The notes under the pieces are model-generated. The model saw only the letters and a program-made list of their open reading frames with translations, made no database searches and was not told the origin of the DNA. Both the position numbers and the translations under genes were made by a program. Positions 45,012 to 54,206 of a stretch of 64,000 bases of DNA are shown in pieces (position 1 is the stretch's first letter; every line of letters begins with the position of its first letter). Source of the stretch: VXYL01 sp963666465 (GTDB taxonomy: Bacteria > Pseudomonadota > Gammaproteobacteria > Pseudomonadales > Azotimanducaceae); NCBI GenBank assembly GCA_963666465.1, contig OY762824.1, positions 4,464,001 through 4,528,000 of the forward strand, in the 5' to 3' direction.

Positions 45012-45104
45012 GAACGGACGCGCCGGCGCGCCCTGACGGGCACGCCGGCAGTCGCTACGCAACTGCCGGCCTTCCTTCGCTTCCGCTCACCGCTTCGGTC
45101 AGGA
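45012..45104 (-). repeat. Family B repeat, diverged inverted copy
   Basis: GCGCGCCCTGACGGGCACGC, GGCAGTCGCTACGCAACTGCC and CTTCGCTTCCGCTCACCGC correspond to the reverse-complement B unit. It leads directly into the family A array. The 44926-45011 stretch shows no gene. Confidence 0.6.
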
Positions 45105-45371
45105 GCCTTCAGCCGGGGGAGCATCCCCGACCGCTGACGCGCAAGGAAGTACCGGCGACTCCCCCATCGCTGGGGGCGTACTTCCATGCAAGGAGCCTTC
45201 AGCCGGGGGAGCATCCCCGACCGCTGACGCGCAAGGAAGTACCGGCGACTCCCCCATCGCTGGGGGCGTACTTCCATGCAAGGAGCCTTCAGCCGGGGGA
45301 GCATCCCCGATCGCTGACGCGCAAGGAAGTACCGGCGACTCCCCCATCGCTGGGGCGTACTTCCATGCAAG
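45102..45371 (-). repeat. Family A tandem repeat array, 3 units, inverted
   Basis: Three near-identical 90-bp units beginning AGGAGCCTTCAGCCGGGGGA and ending TACTTCCATGCAAGG, in inverted orientation, upstream of the MFS transporter gene. The following 45372-45736 contains a partial family C arm (GGGAGGGCGTCTGGCCCCTCCC near 45534) and no supported gene. Confidence 0.88.
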
Positions 45372-45736
45372 GTAAGCGCCACAGGAGACCGTCGAGCCGG
45401 AGAACGGTGGCGCACGTCCGTTCGCAGAAGACCTTGCCAAGCCTCATCGTCACAGCCCCCAAGGGGAGTGACAGGAAGAGGGCCCCGTCGCCAAAGAGGG
45501 AAGGCGTCCGTTTCGGGGGCACACTCTCTGAAGGGAGGGCGTCTGGCCCCTCCCTGCGCACCGTCAGGGGCGTCCACGCCAACGCGCAGGGAAATCGACA
45601 CTGGCGGGTCGCATCGAACACATGCCTTGCGAAGTCGCACATAATGCACCCTGCTTGCAGGCTTCAGCCGCGGGGCCATCCGGTTCCGACGCTGAGGGCA
45701 CAGGCGCATCCTCCCGCCATCGGCGGAGGAGGGTCC

Positions 45737-47281
45737 ATGGCGAGGGGAAAGCGTATGGCAGAGGCAGCGGTGGGGCCGGATCGACGCCCGCTTACCAAAT
45801 GGAACTACATGTCCTACGCTGCGCCAGCGGCGCCGTTGGCGCTGTCTGGCCTGCCGATCGCCGTCTATCTGCCGGTGATCTACGGCGACTCGGACGGCTT
45901 CGGCCTGTCGCTGGCGGTGGTGGGCACTCTGCTTGCGCTGTCACGAATCTCGGACGTCGTGACGGACCCCCTCATCGGCTACCTCTCGGACCGTTGGAAG
46001 ACCCGCTGGGGGCGGCGCAAGCCTTGGGTATTCGCCGGCACGCCCATCTTCGCGCTCGGCATGTGGTACCTGTTCCTCCCCCCGTTCGAGTTTCGCGAAG
46101 TGACGATGTTCGGCTGGACGTTCTCGAACGGCTATTTGTGGCTGTTCGGATCGTTGACGGTGTTCTACCTCGGCTCCACCATCAAGGACATCCCGTTCAC
46201 CGCCTGGGGCGCGGAGCTCTCGAGCAGCTACAACGAACGCACCCTCATCATGAGCTGGAAGGAGTTTGTTGGCGTCGGGGGGTCCCTGCTGTCCGTGTTC
46301 ATCCCGCTGGTAATCCTGTTCTTCGGCTACGACAAGCCCACCGAAGCCGTGTTCGCGCTGGTGGTCGTGATGTGCATCTGCATGCCGATCATCAACCTGA
46401 ACTGCCTCGTCACGGTGCCGGAATGGCGTCAGGTGGAAGTGGCCAAGCGCATCCCCTTCAAGGAGGGGCTTCGCATCGCCGCCAGGAACCGTCCGTATGT
46501 CTATCTGGTGATCGTGTTCGGTTTCGGCGCCATTGGCTCGGCGATGACGAACAGCCTGTCGTTCTTCTTCGTCAAGCACGTTCTGGTGGCCGGCGAACTC
46601 TACGCCGTTTACCTCACGCCCTACTTCCTCTGCCAGATGGCGGCCATTCCTCTCTGGTTCCGACTCTCCCGCCGGATCGGCAAGCACAAGGCCACCATGT
46701 GGGCCGTGGGGTGGTATGCGTTTTGGTCGTCGTTCATTCCGATCATTGCCATCACGCCCATGCACTGGTACTCGGCCTTCGAAATTCCCCAATATCTCGG
46801 CTGGCTGCCGGGTGGCGCCCACACTGCGGTGATGGCGTATCTGGCCGACATAGAGACCGGCAAGTTCCTGTTCTTCATCGTCATCATGTGCCTGAAGGGT
46901 TCCGCCATCGGTGCGCTGTCGGCCTTGCCGCTGGCGATGTGCGCGGATGTCATCGACATCGACACGGCCCAGACCGGACAGCGTCGGGCGGGTGCCTACA
47001 TGGCTATCTGGTCGATGGTGCGCAAGGGCGCCTATGCGCTGGGAACCGCCATTGGCCTGTGGCTCGTGGTCTTCTGGGACTTCGATGCCCTGGCGGACCC
47101 GCGCAATACCACCAACTCCGACTTCTCGCTCCTGATGCTCGCCTGCACGTACTCCGTGATCCCGGCAATCTTCAAGTTCGTCGGCATGCCGTTTCTGTGG
47201 ATATACCCCCTCACGGAGAGCAAGCTGAAGGAAGTGCAGGACGACATCGCAAGGAACGAAAGGGGAGTGGACATGCCCTGA
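45737..47281 (+). CDS. MFS transporter of the GPH (glycoside-pentoside-hexuronide) type
   Basis: A 514-residue inner-membrane symporter. ATG 45737 is preceded by GGAGGAGGG. About 12 hydrophobic segments are visible. GPH-type signatures include SRISDVVTDPLIGYLSDRWKTRWGRRKPWVFAGTP (loop 2-3), DIPFTAWGAELSSSYNERT and GALSALPLAMCADVIDIDTAQTGQRRAGAYMAIWSM. This branch of MFS_2 proteins occurs widely in marine and soil proteobacteria. The substrate is unknown, and no sugar-catabolic genes are adjacent. Upstream DNA is a repeat array, so the promoter probably lies in 45372-45720. Confidence 0.9.
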   Translation: MARGKRMAEAAVGPDRRPLTKWNYMSYAAPAAPLALSGLPIAVYLPVIYGDSDGFGLSLAVVGTLLALSRISDVVTDPLIGYLSDRWKTRWGRRKPWVFAGTPIFALGMWYLFLPPFEFREVTMFGWTFSNGYLWLFGSLTVFYLGSTIKDIPFTAWGAELSSSYNERTLIMSWKEFVGVGGSLLSVFIPLVILFFGYDKPTEAVFALVVVMCICMPIINLNCLVTVPEWRQVEVAKRIPFKEGLRIAARNRPYVYLVIVFGFGAIGSAMTNSLSFFFVKHVLVAGELYAVYLTPYFLCQMAAIPLWFRLSRRIGKHKATMWAVGWYAFWSSFIPIIAITPMHWYSAFEIPQYLGWLPGGAHTAVMAYLADIETGKFLFFIVIMCLKGSAIGALSALPLAMCADVIDIDTAQTGQRRAGAYMAIWSMVRKGAYALGTAIGLWLVVFWDFDALADPRNTTNSDFSLLMLACTYSVIPAIFKFVGMPFLWIYPLTESKLKEVQDDIARNERGVDMP

Positions 47282-47302
47282 ACGTCCCCGCAAGACGGGG
47301 GC

Positions 47303-47387
47303 TCCCTGTGGCCGAAGGCGTCGGTCTCCATGCCCGTGCCGCGCAGGAGGGCGACGAAGAGGTTGGAGAGTGAAGCTTCTTCATCGC
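47303..47387 (-). pseudogene. Fragment of a DUF1552 gene 3' end
   Basis: On the minus strand this reads DEEASLSNLFVALLRGTGMETDAFGH, matching SNLFVTLLRSMGMETDSFGH at the C-terminus of the intact DUF1552 gene (48664-49926). Only about 28 codons are left. It is either a remnant of a second DUF1552 gene lost here or a partial duplication. Confidence 0.7.
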
Positions 47388-47417
47388 GCCTCTGCCGGCC
47401 AAATCGTGCCGGATCGC

Positions 47418-47687
47418 CTACCGAAAGGTCGCTTCAATCAGTTCATCGAACCTTCGCTCTTGGTCGTCCGCACGCTCCATGGTCAACGCCTCGTTGTCGA
47501 TCCCCAGCTTTTTTCTCATCGTCACCAACCTTCGGTTGTCGGCAACAATGTGCGCCGCCAGCAATCGCAAGAGCTCCTCAAGCTTCACACAGTCCACCTC
47601 TCCGTCCCCCGTCGCAATCCTGTCGTCAATTCCGCGACACAGCGCACGCAAGTGTCCGTTGCGAGCGTTGATTTCCCGGACCGTCAT
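47418..47687 (-). CDS. Small hypothetical protein
   Basis: An 89-residue frame from ATG 47687: MTVREINARNGHLRALCRGI, KLEELLRLLAAHIVADNRRLVTMRKKLGIDNEAL and ADDQERRFDELIEATFR. It is helix-rich and charged, without a known family. The frame stays open upstream to 47783 and would add a hydrophobic segment (VAYVAVAVAWWLSQQVG), so the true start may be further up and the protein membrane-anchored. Ribosome-binding sites are weak for all candidates. Confidence 0.5.
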   Translation of the reverse strand: MTVREINARNGHLRALCRGIDDRIATGDGEVDCVKLEELLRLLAAHIVADNRRLVTMRKKLGIDNEALTMERADDQERRFDELIEATFR

Positions 47688-47917
47688 GCGCGGACATTCC
47701 ATGCCCACCTGCTGTGACAGCCACCACGCAACCGCGACAGCAACGTAAGCAACGCCAGGGCATCCATGACAACCTCTGTTCAACAGTCACTTAAGTCGGC
47801 GAAATTGCCGTCGCTTTCGACCGGCTGCATTCCCACATAGGCATATGGAGAATTCATTGCCAAGAATATACTGGTCGTTGTGGACCATAGGCCGTTCAAG
47901 CACATGCCAGAGTCCAC

Positions 47918-48448
47918 CTAGCTTCCCAGTCTCCCATGATAGGGATCTGGACGCCAGATTGGATCGTCATCCGTGGCTGCATAACTCTCTGTAGCAAACT
48001 CGGCCCGACCGTAGTATATTGACATAACGAGATCCCAATTGAAGTCCTCCGCCCGAGGCTGCGAGCCAGACCTGTGGGTGTAGCTGCACGACGCTCCAGA
48101 CTTTGCCCTGATGGTGCCGGATTGCTTCCCCTTGTGCGGTCGCTGCGCGTTGATCACGCAGGTCACGAATCCGGAATACATGTCGGCAGCGCTTGCGTTC
48201 GCTGCGCCATTGGGTCTATAGACTATTCGAAATGTCCGGGAAGCAGGCTTCTGGGATTTTTCGTAGAGCAACGACTCCAGTTCTTCCGTGGACAGAGCCT
48301 CGGCGTCAGGAGCACTTTCGGCGCCCCGCGCCAACAAGGAATCAGGTCCGCGGACGACCAATCGGCCCGTCTCCTCGTGGGCATGCGAAATCCTCCCCAA
48401 AGCGGCAACGACAATCAACAGGAAAGCGACTTTCGTCTGCGTCCTCAT
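47918..48448 (-). CDS. Exported hypothetical protein
   Basis: A 176-residue frame from ATG 48448. The signal peptide MRTQTKVAFLLIVVAALGRISHA is followed by HEETGRLVV, a Glu-rich EALSTEELESLLYEKSQK, RTFRIVYRPNGAANASAADMYSGFVTCVINAQRP and CSYTHRSGSQPRAEDFNWDLVMSIYYGRAEF. Two cysteines could form a disulfide. No family is recognised. The base composition is a little less GC-rich than flanking genes, and it stands in a stretch with gene fragments, suggesting accessory DNA. Confidence 0.6.
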   Translation of the reverse strand: MRTQTKVAFLLIVVAALGRISHAHEETGRLVVRGPDSLLARGAESAPDAEALSTEELESLLYEKSQKPASRTFRIVYRPNGAANASAADMYSGFVTCVINAQRPHKGKQSGTIRAKSGASCSYTHRSGSQPRAEDFNWDLVMSIYYGRAEFATESYAATDDDPIWRPDPYHGRLGS

Positions 48449-48663
48449 CTTCGACCCTGCTCTGTCCCGCTCCGCCACGGCAGGACACGGGCAGCAACTC
48501 GACAACGCTCTCATCGCCCGGCGGCACCTTGATTCAGCAAGGCGACGGCGGAGAACCGCACACCCCCCCCGGTGCGTGTCAAGCGCGTGCGTCGAGTTGC
48601 ACCAATGCCTCGTGGGCGCGTCGGCGCGGGCGAGGCAGACGCCTCCAGGCGCAAACCGCTCGC

Positions 48664-49926
48664 TCAGGCCCAAGTCAACGCGCCATCGCTGTGGCCGAAG
48701 GAGTCGGTCTCCATGCCCATGCTGCGCAGCAGGGTGACGAACAGGTTGGAGAGCGGGGCGTCCTCCTCGCTCCGCCCCGCCATCACGTGGCTGCCGTGGC
48801 GGAAAGGCCCCCCGGCGACCATGATCGGCAAGTGCAGCGCGCTGTGGGAATTGGCGTTGCCGAGGTTGCTGCCGAACAGAACCGCGGTGGAGGCAAGCAG
48901 GTCCCTCTCCCGCATGGCCGTGAGGAAGTCGCCGAAGGCGGACACAAGGGCGGTCTCCACCTTCCTTAGCTGCCCGATCTTCGCCTCGTCCTGGCCGTGG
49001 TGGCTGAGGCCGTGGTGCTCGCCGGTCACACCTGGCACCTTCGGCACCACGCCATGGTCCTGAACCATCAGGCTCACCACGCGGGAGGAGTCCGTCTCCA
49101 GAATCAGCGGAACCATGTTCAGCATGAGTCGCACGCGCCCGACGATGTCGGCGGAGTCCTTGATGTCCTCCGGCGGTTCGGCAGCCACCCCGGGTTTCGG
49201 ACGATCGAGCCAGGCGCGCATTTCCGTCAGTTCCCGCTCGGCGGTGCGAACCGCCTCAAAGTAGGCGGCGAGCTTGTGCTGGTCCGCCGCACTCACCTGC
49301 CCGAGCAGCGCCTCTCGGCCAGCGCTCAGATGATCGAGGATGCTGCCGCCGTCCACCAGGCGACGGGTCTCCCTCTCGACTTGCCTGGCATCACCTTGCA
49401 GAAACAGCCGCGTGAACAGGGCCGCCGGACTCGTCTCGGCTGGCACCATCACTCCGCTCTCGGTATAGGACTGACTCTGCGGGCTGGTGGTGCCGAGCAC
49501 GACGGAGGGGAACCGCGTCACGTAGCCGAGATGGTCCGCTGCCGCCTGATCGAGGGAGATGGTGTTGCGGAAGCCGTCGAGTCCGGGATGCTCCGCCGAC
49601 GTGAGCCAGGTGATCTCCGAATTGTGCGCCTGCCGACCGCTCTGGTTGGCGTGGGCGAGGCCGGAGATGAGCGTGTAGTGGTCACGGTGCTGGTCGACGA
49701 GCGACAGGTATTCGCCAGCCTCGTAGCCAGCCCCCTCCGACTTCGGAAACCACGAATCGGCATAGAGACCGAGCGTGGCGCAAATGTTCACCATCCGCGC
49801 CGGCGCCACCGGCACATCCGCCCACGACAGCGTCTCGAGCAGCGGCAGCGACATGGCGATGCCCGACGTCTTCAGCGCACCCTCGAGAAAACTGCGTCGA
49901 TTCATTTTGCGCATGGCGACTTTCAT
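48664..49926 (-). CDS. DUF1552 protein with Tat-type signal
   Basis: A 420-residue exported protein. The N-terminus MKVAMRKMNRRSFLEGALKTSG carries a twin-arginine motif. Family stretches: RMVNICATLGLYADSWFP, DHYTLISGLAHANQSGRQAHNSEITWLT, RNTISLDQAAADHLG, SVVLGTTSPQSQSYTESGVMVP, LMLNMVPLILETDSSRVVSLMVQDHG and LFGSNLGNANSHSALHLPIMVAGG. The fold is sulfatase/DUF1501-like. It overlaps the DUF1592 gene by 4 bp (ATGA), the usual pairing, first noticed in planctomycetes and also frequent in uncultured gammaproteobacteria. Function unknown. Confidence 0.9.
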   Translation of the reverse strand: MKVAMRKMNRRSFLEGALKTSGIAMSLPLLETLSWADVPVAPARMVNICATLGLYADSWFPKSEGAGYEAGEYLSLVDQHRDHYTLISGLAHANQSGRQAHNSEITWLTSAEHPGLDGFRNTISLDQAAADHLGYVTRFPSVVLGTTSPQSQSYTESGVMVPAETSPAALFTRLFLQGDARQVERETRRLVDGGSILDHLSAGREALLGQVSAADQHKLAAYFEAVRTAERELTEMRAWLDRPKPGVAAEPPEDIKDSADIVGRVRLMLNMVPLILETDSSRVVSLMVQDHGVVPKVPGVTGEHHGLSHHGQDEAKIGQLRKVETALVSAFGDFLTAMRERDLLASTAVLFGSNLGNANSHSALHLPIMVAGGPFRHGSHVMAGRSEEDAPLSNLFVTLLRSMGMETDSFGHSDGALTWA

Positions 49927-52380
49927 TGCCTCCGGAACAGGTCGCTCTGGACGACTTCGTGAATCATGGAACGCACCGGGTAGTCGCTTGCCGCCAGCTT
50001 GGCGACGATGCGATCCCGCGCTTCGCGATCGGCGAACTGCACTTCCGCCCCGGTTGCGAGCACCAGTAGCTGCGAAACGAAATGCCGGGCCACGTCTTCA
50101 AGCTTGTCGCGGACGAGGAACTCGCGGTATTGCTCGAAGCCGGCGAAGGCATGGCCTTCCGGCGTCACGCCGCTCGCATCCACCGGCAGGCCCTGCCGAT
50201 AGGGCCCCGGATAGGTTTGCCCGTCCGCACCGACGACCTCCTCGCCGGACGCCCGATAGACCTCGCGGAAGCCGCCGATGGGATCGAACGACTCCATCGC
50301 CAGCCCCGGCGGATCAATCGTCACGTGGCAGGTGGCGCACATGGGGTTCGCGCGATGCGCCGCAAGCTGCTCGCGGATGGTGGTGGTGCCGCGGGTGTCG
50401 GGTTCGAGCCCCGCCACGTTCGGCGGTGGCGGCGGCGCTGGCTGGCCCAGTACGTTGGCGAGCACGAAGTTGCCGCGTGGCACGGGCGAGGTGGTGGTGC
50501 CGTTGGCCGTGATCTTGTGGATGCTGGCCTGCGACAGCAATCCGCCGCGCACGTTGCCTTCCGGCAGCGACACCCGTCGCATGTACTGGCCGTCGATGCC
50601 CTCCAAGCCGTAGTGTTCCGCGAGGCGGCGGTTGACGAAGGTGAACCCGGCAGCGACGAGATTGCGGGCGCCAAGGTTCTCCTCGATGAGCTGCGCGAGG
50701 AAGAGCTCGGTTTCCGCCACCATCGCCTGGCCCAGGCGTTCGTCGAATTCGGGATAGAGCCCCGCGTCCGGCGTGGTGGCGTTCATCTCGTAGAGCCTGA
50801 ACGCCTGCCCCGCGAAGTCCTTCACAAACCGTTCGCTCTTGGCGTCGGCCAGCATCCGCTCGACCTGTTCCGCCATCGTCGCCGGCTGTGACAGCCTGCC
50901 TTGCGCAGCGACGGCGAACAGCTCGTCGTCCGGCATGCTGCGCCAGAGGAAATAAGAGAGCCGCGTCGCCAAGGCAAAGTCATCGAGCGCGCCTTCGGCG
51001 CCGGCGTGAAACAGGAAGGACGGCGAAGTCAGAATCGCCCGCAACGGCACCCGCAAGGCGTTCAGGAACGACTCGCCCTCTTCGAGAAGTGGCTGTGCCA
51101 AGCTGGCGTAGGCCTCCACTTCGAGCGGCGAGGGCGGCCGTCGAAACGCCTTCGCAGCGAAGTCGGCCACGATGTCCTGGATGTGTTCGCAGGGTTCCTT
51201 GGCAAGCACCGGGGCGCCGCCGTCGATCGCCAGGTCGCCCAACAGGGCGGTTGCGCTGCGCGGCGGCCAGGCGTCGTGCAGCGGCCCCTCCACCGACAGC
51301 GAACGGATGGCGATGCCTTCGCCCTTGTAGTCGCGCACGTTGTTCTCGGGCGCGTAGTAGTTGACGTAATCGCCGGGCGGTGTCTTGAGGTCTGCCACCG
51401 AAGGGCTCACGACATCGCCGGGGCGCAGGAAGGTGGCCATCTCCACCGTCCGCACTTCGTCGCCGACGAGATCGAAGCTGCCGATGAGATCGGTGAGCGC
51501 CGCAGACGCCGCCACACCCTCCTTGCCCTTGAACACCGTCAACGTCACTGGCGACGTGGCCTGGTAGGGATAGGCCTCCACCAACACCTTGTAGCGCCCC
51601 GCGCTTGGCACCGAATAGCCTTCGGTGTCGGTGTGGAACATGTAGGTAGAGGCGGTGTCGAAGAACGTCGCCACCGCGTCGCCAAGTTGCTTGGTGATGC
51701 CAGAGCCCAGGAAATCGCCGTCGTGCATGAAGTTGAGATACGGCGACTTCGCGTACTCGACCTTGAATGTCCCGGCCTCAGGCCGCGGGCCGAGAGCAAG
51801 CGCGATGTCCAAGGCATGGTCCGCCGCATTGAGATACTTGCGCACATGCAACGCCGAAATGCCTTGATTCGCCGCCACCGTGTCGAGCCCGCCGGAGTCC
51901 GCCTCCGCCGGCAACCCTTCGGCAAGACCCCGCGCATGTTCCTCGTCGATTTGCAGGAGGTCCGCAAGCGTGTAGAGATACTCCAGCCGCGTCAGCCGCC
52001 GAAGCGGCGTGCGCTGCGGCCCCCGCGCTTCCCGGTTGGCGCGAACGAGCGCCTCTTCGAGCGCCCCAAGCGCTGGTTCGAGCACCGCAGCCGGCGGCGC
52101 CGGCTGCGGTGCTGGCGGCATCTCCCCCCGCCGCACACGGTCATACACCCGCTCCCAGACCCGAAACGCCGCCGGCTGCGAAAGATCAAACCCCGTCTGG
52201 GTCAAATCCAGCGAACTCAACACCTCATTGCTGTGACACGCCATGCAGGAACTGTCCAACAGCGGCCGCACCTTAGTTCTCGAACGTGGCCGCGGCCCCC
52301 GCCCACACCAGCGCAACGCCCGCCAGCAGGCGAGCCGATACCCAACGCAACCGCAATGCCTGCCGCACGCATCCGACCAT
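49923..52380 (-). CDS. DUF1592-type cytochrome protein (PSCyt1/DUF1587-1595-1592-1588-1585), frameshift in the signal peptide region
   Basis: About 820 residues, periplasmic. ATG 52380 with AGGGGAACT upstream gives a signal peptide MVGCVRQALRLRWVSARLLA...GAAATFEN. One extra base near 52275 then shifts the frame; the long frame continues KVRPLLDSSCMACHSNE (heme CxxCH), PLRRLTRLEYLYTLADLL, TFFDTASTYMFHTDTEGYSVPSAGRYKV, CEHIQDIVADFAAKAFRRPPS, LATRLSYFLWRSMPDDELF, FTFVNRRLAEHYGL, ASIHKITANGTTTSPVPRGNFVLANVLGQP and CATCHVTIDPPGLAMESFDPIGGFRE (second heme site). These are the DUF1592/1588/1585 modules. As written, the exported start and body are out of frame. Confidence 0.85.
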
Positions 52381-52559
52381 GCCAGTTCCCCTGCGACCAA
52401 GCGTAGTCACTGCCACCACCCACCGCAAGGCGGCAACCGACTCTCCGAGCGGCGCCGGCAACAGGAACCTTGCGCATAGCCGGGCACCCAGCGGCAGAAG
52501 CGGCCCCAGCACTTGGTACGGTTCGCCCGCCCACACGGGCAGCGTCGGACCAAGCCGTC

Positions 52560-52880
52560 ATGCATCCCAAGCACCCGCGCACGCCCTATTGGCCCTACTC
52601 ACCCGGCCAAGGCCGGGCATCCGAGACACACGGACTGCCCAGTACGGTTGTGGGGCCGGAAGTCGTGGTCACCGAAAAGCTCGACGGCGGCAACACCATG
52701 ATTCACCGAGGCGAGGTCTATGCCCGCAGTACCTGGGCACCCTCGCGCGGCAAATGGATGGCGATGGTGCGCAAGCACACCGCCTGGAAGGTTGCAGGAG
52801 CCGAACGCAATACCTCTACGGCGAGGACATCTACGCCATCCACATGCTGGCGAAGCCACTGGCGCCCGATCGAGACGCTG
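52560..52880 (+). pseudogene. RNA ligase-like gene remnant
   Basis: ATG 52560 opens HPKHPRTPYWPYSPGQG, then VVGPEVVVTEKLDGGNTMIHRGEVYARSTWAPSRGKWMAMVRKH. KLDGGN is the adenylation motif of the RNA_ligase (PF09414) family, with the AMP-binding Lys. A frameshift near 52800 is followed in the next frame by QYLYGEDIYAIHMLAKPL. The downstream nucleotidyltransferase motifs are then lost, so only about a third of the protein is left. It reads straight into the AAA ATPase remnant in the second frame. Confidence 0.7.
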
Positions 52881-52944
52881 CCGCCATAGGCGAACAAGCG
52901 CCGGCTACGGGCATATGTCCGCCCTTGAGGCACGGCGCAAGAGC

Positions 52945-53540
52945 ATTGCTGCACCGCTTCGACATCGCCAACTTCAAAGAGCTGCCGCCAAGCCACACTG
53001 GAGCTTGGCGGCGACGAGCCATCCACGGGATCGCCCCTGACCGTGCTCATCGGCGCAAATGCATCCGGCAAGACGAACCTCATCGAAGGATTGCGGCTGC
53101 TCTCCACCATCGCCAGCGGAACCCGCCTCGACGCGATCCGCCCCGGATCCACCGACGCAGATCTGCGCGGCAGCCTGCGCAACCTCGGCTTCCGTGGCTC
53201 TCGATGGTTCTCCTTCGGCTGCGAAGCCCGCATTCCGGAATACGGTTCCTACAAACTTGAGGTTGAACTCCGGGAGGGAGATCGGCTGCACATCATCGAC
53301 GAACGCACCGCAAGCCCTAGCCGCGCCGTGCCGCTATTCGCGGTACTCGAACCTTCCATCGGCCTTGGGAGCGACATCAGTGTCGCCCGCGACAACTTCA
53401 AGCGAGGAGGAAGGAAACCCCGAATCAACTGCACGGACCAACAGTCCCTGCTGTCGCAGCTACAAAGCCCTGCCCGGTTCCAAGCAACGCACCGCAAGGC
53501 TCTCAGCACCGTTCCCAGAACGGCGCAGGATGCGCCGTAG
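52945..53540 (+). pseudogene. AAA ATPase (RecF/OLD-like) remnant
   Basis: LLHRFDIANFKEL at about 52948 is the typical start of RecF/SMC-like AAA proteins. A frameshift near 52984 precedes the ATP site VLIGANASGKTNLIEGLRLLSTIASG (Walker A, from 53043). GSLRNLGFRGSRWFSFGCEARI, YKLEVELREGDRLHIIDERT and LEPSIGLGSDISVARDNF follow. The frame ends at 53540, before any Walker B or signature region, so more than half of the protein is missing. Such ATPases often belong to phage-defence or DNA-repair modules. Confidence 0.7.
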
Positions 53541-53639
53541 AGTCACTTAACTGCGCGGATCGTAACGGCTGGACGTTATGGCAGCCAACTTGCGCAGTCG
53601 AATTTGATGCAGTGACGCATGATTGTTATTCTCTTCACC

Positions 53640-53891
53640 ATGCGAACGACCATTTCCCTTGACGACCGACTCGCCAGACAGGTGCGCCGGGAAGCGGCCG
53701 CCCGGGGCGTCAGCGTGAGCGCGTTCATTGCCAGGACCCTGGACGATGCGCTCAAGCAGCGCGAGGGCGCCGAGCCACCCCCTTTCCGGCTGGTGACGGT
53801 GCGCGGCGTCCGTCCGCGCCCGGGCGTCGATCTCGACCGGCCGCGCGCGCTTGATTCGGAGGACGATGAAGCCCGGCACGGCCGGCGTTGA
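53640..53891 (+). CDS. vapB: VapB-type ribbon-helix-helix antitoxin
   Basis: An 83-residue protein from ATG 53640 (an upstream in-frame ATG at 53619 adds 7 residues). MRTTISLDDRLARQVRREAAARGVSVSAFIARTLDDAL is a clear ribbon-helix-helix DNA-binding domain; the Pro/Arg-rich tail (PPPFRLVTVRGVRPRPGVDL) is the toxin-binding region of this VapB group. It sits 6 bp before the toxin gene. There is no Shine-Dalgarno, and a TATTCT box 10 bp upstream suggests a short or leaderless transcript. It presumably represses its own promoter. The toxin gene is truncated, so the antitoxin may be an orphan. Confidence 0.85.
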   Translation: MRTTISLDDRLARQVRREAAARGVSVSAFIARTLDDALKQREGAEPPPFRLVTVRGVRPRPGVDLDRPRALDSEDDEARHGRR

Positions 53892-53897
53892 TTCGCC

Positions 53898-54206
53898 ATG
53901 CTGCTTCCGGATGTCAATGTCCTCATCTATGCGCATGTCGAGGACGCGGTCTCCGATCATCACCGATACGCGGATTGGCTCGTCCGCATGGCGACCGGAC
54001 CGGAACCGTTCGCCTTGTCGGTCCTTGTCCTTTCCGGGTTCCTTCGCATCGCGACCAACCCTCGCGTGTTCGACCCGCCCTCCACGCTGGACAAGGCATT
54101 CCGTGACGGATGCACCAACGTTCTAAGCAGTGGCTCTAGGAGGTGCGTTAGCTCAATGGCGCGCGCTGCAGAGTTGTCATCTGCCAACCAGCCGACGTGC
54201 ACATGA
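53898..54206 (+). CDS. vapC: VapC-type PIN toxin, C-terminally truncated and fused to foreign sequence
   Basis: MLLPDVNVLIYAHVEDAVSDHHRYADWLVRMATGPEPFALSVLVLSGFLRIATNPRVFDPPSTLDKAF is a normal VapC start with the first catalytic Asp (LPDVNVLIYA) and the conserved Glu position substituted by Ser/Gly in LVLSGFLRIATNPRVF, as in this subgroup. Beyond about 54100 the sequence stops resembling a PIN protein (RDGCTNVLSSGSRRCVSS) because it is antisense to the helicase/amidoligase gene. The later catalytic acidic residues of the roughly 135-residue family are missing, so RNase activity is unlikely. Confidence 0.8.
   Translation: MLLPDVNVLIYAHVEDAVSDHHRYADWLVRMATGPEPFALSVLVLSGFLRIATNPRVFDPPSTLDKAFRDGCTNVLSSGSRRCVSSMARAAELSSANQPTCT

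Noticed and set aside
44926..45736. Additional gene between DUF1854 and the MFS transporter
   Set aside because: The stretch is accounted for by family B and A repeats and a partial family C arm; frames there are repeat translations.
52286..53260. A single 324-codon protein across the RNA ligase and ATPase remnants
   Set aside because: The frame joins two unrelated broken genes and reads out-of-frame sequence at both ends; it is better explained as two pseudogenes.
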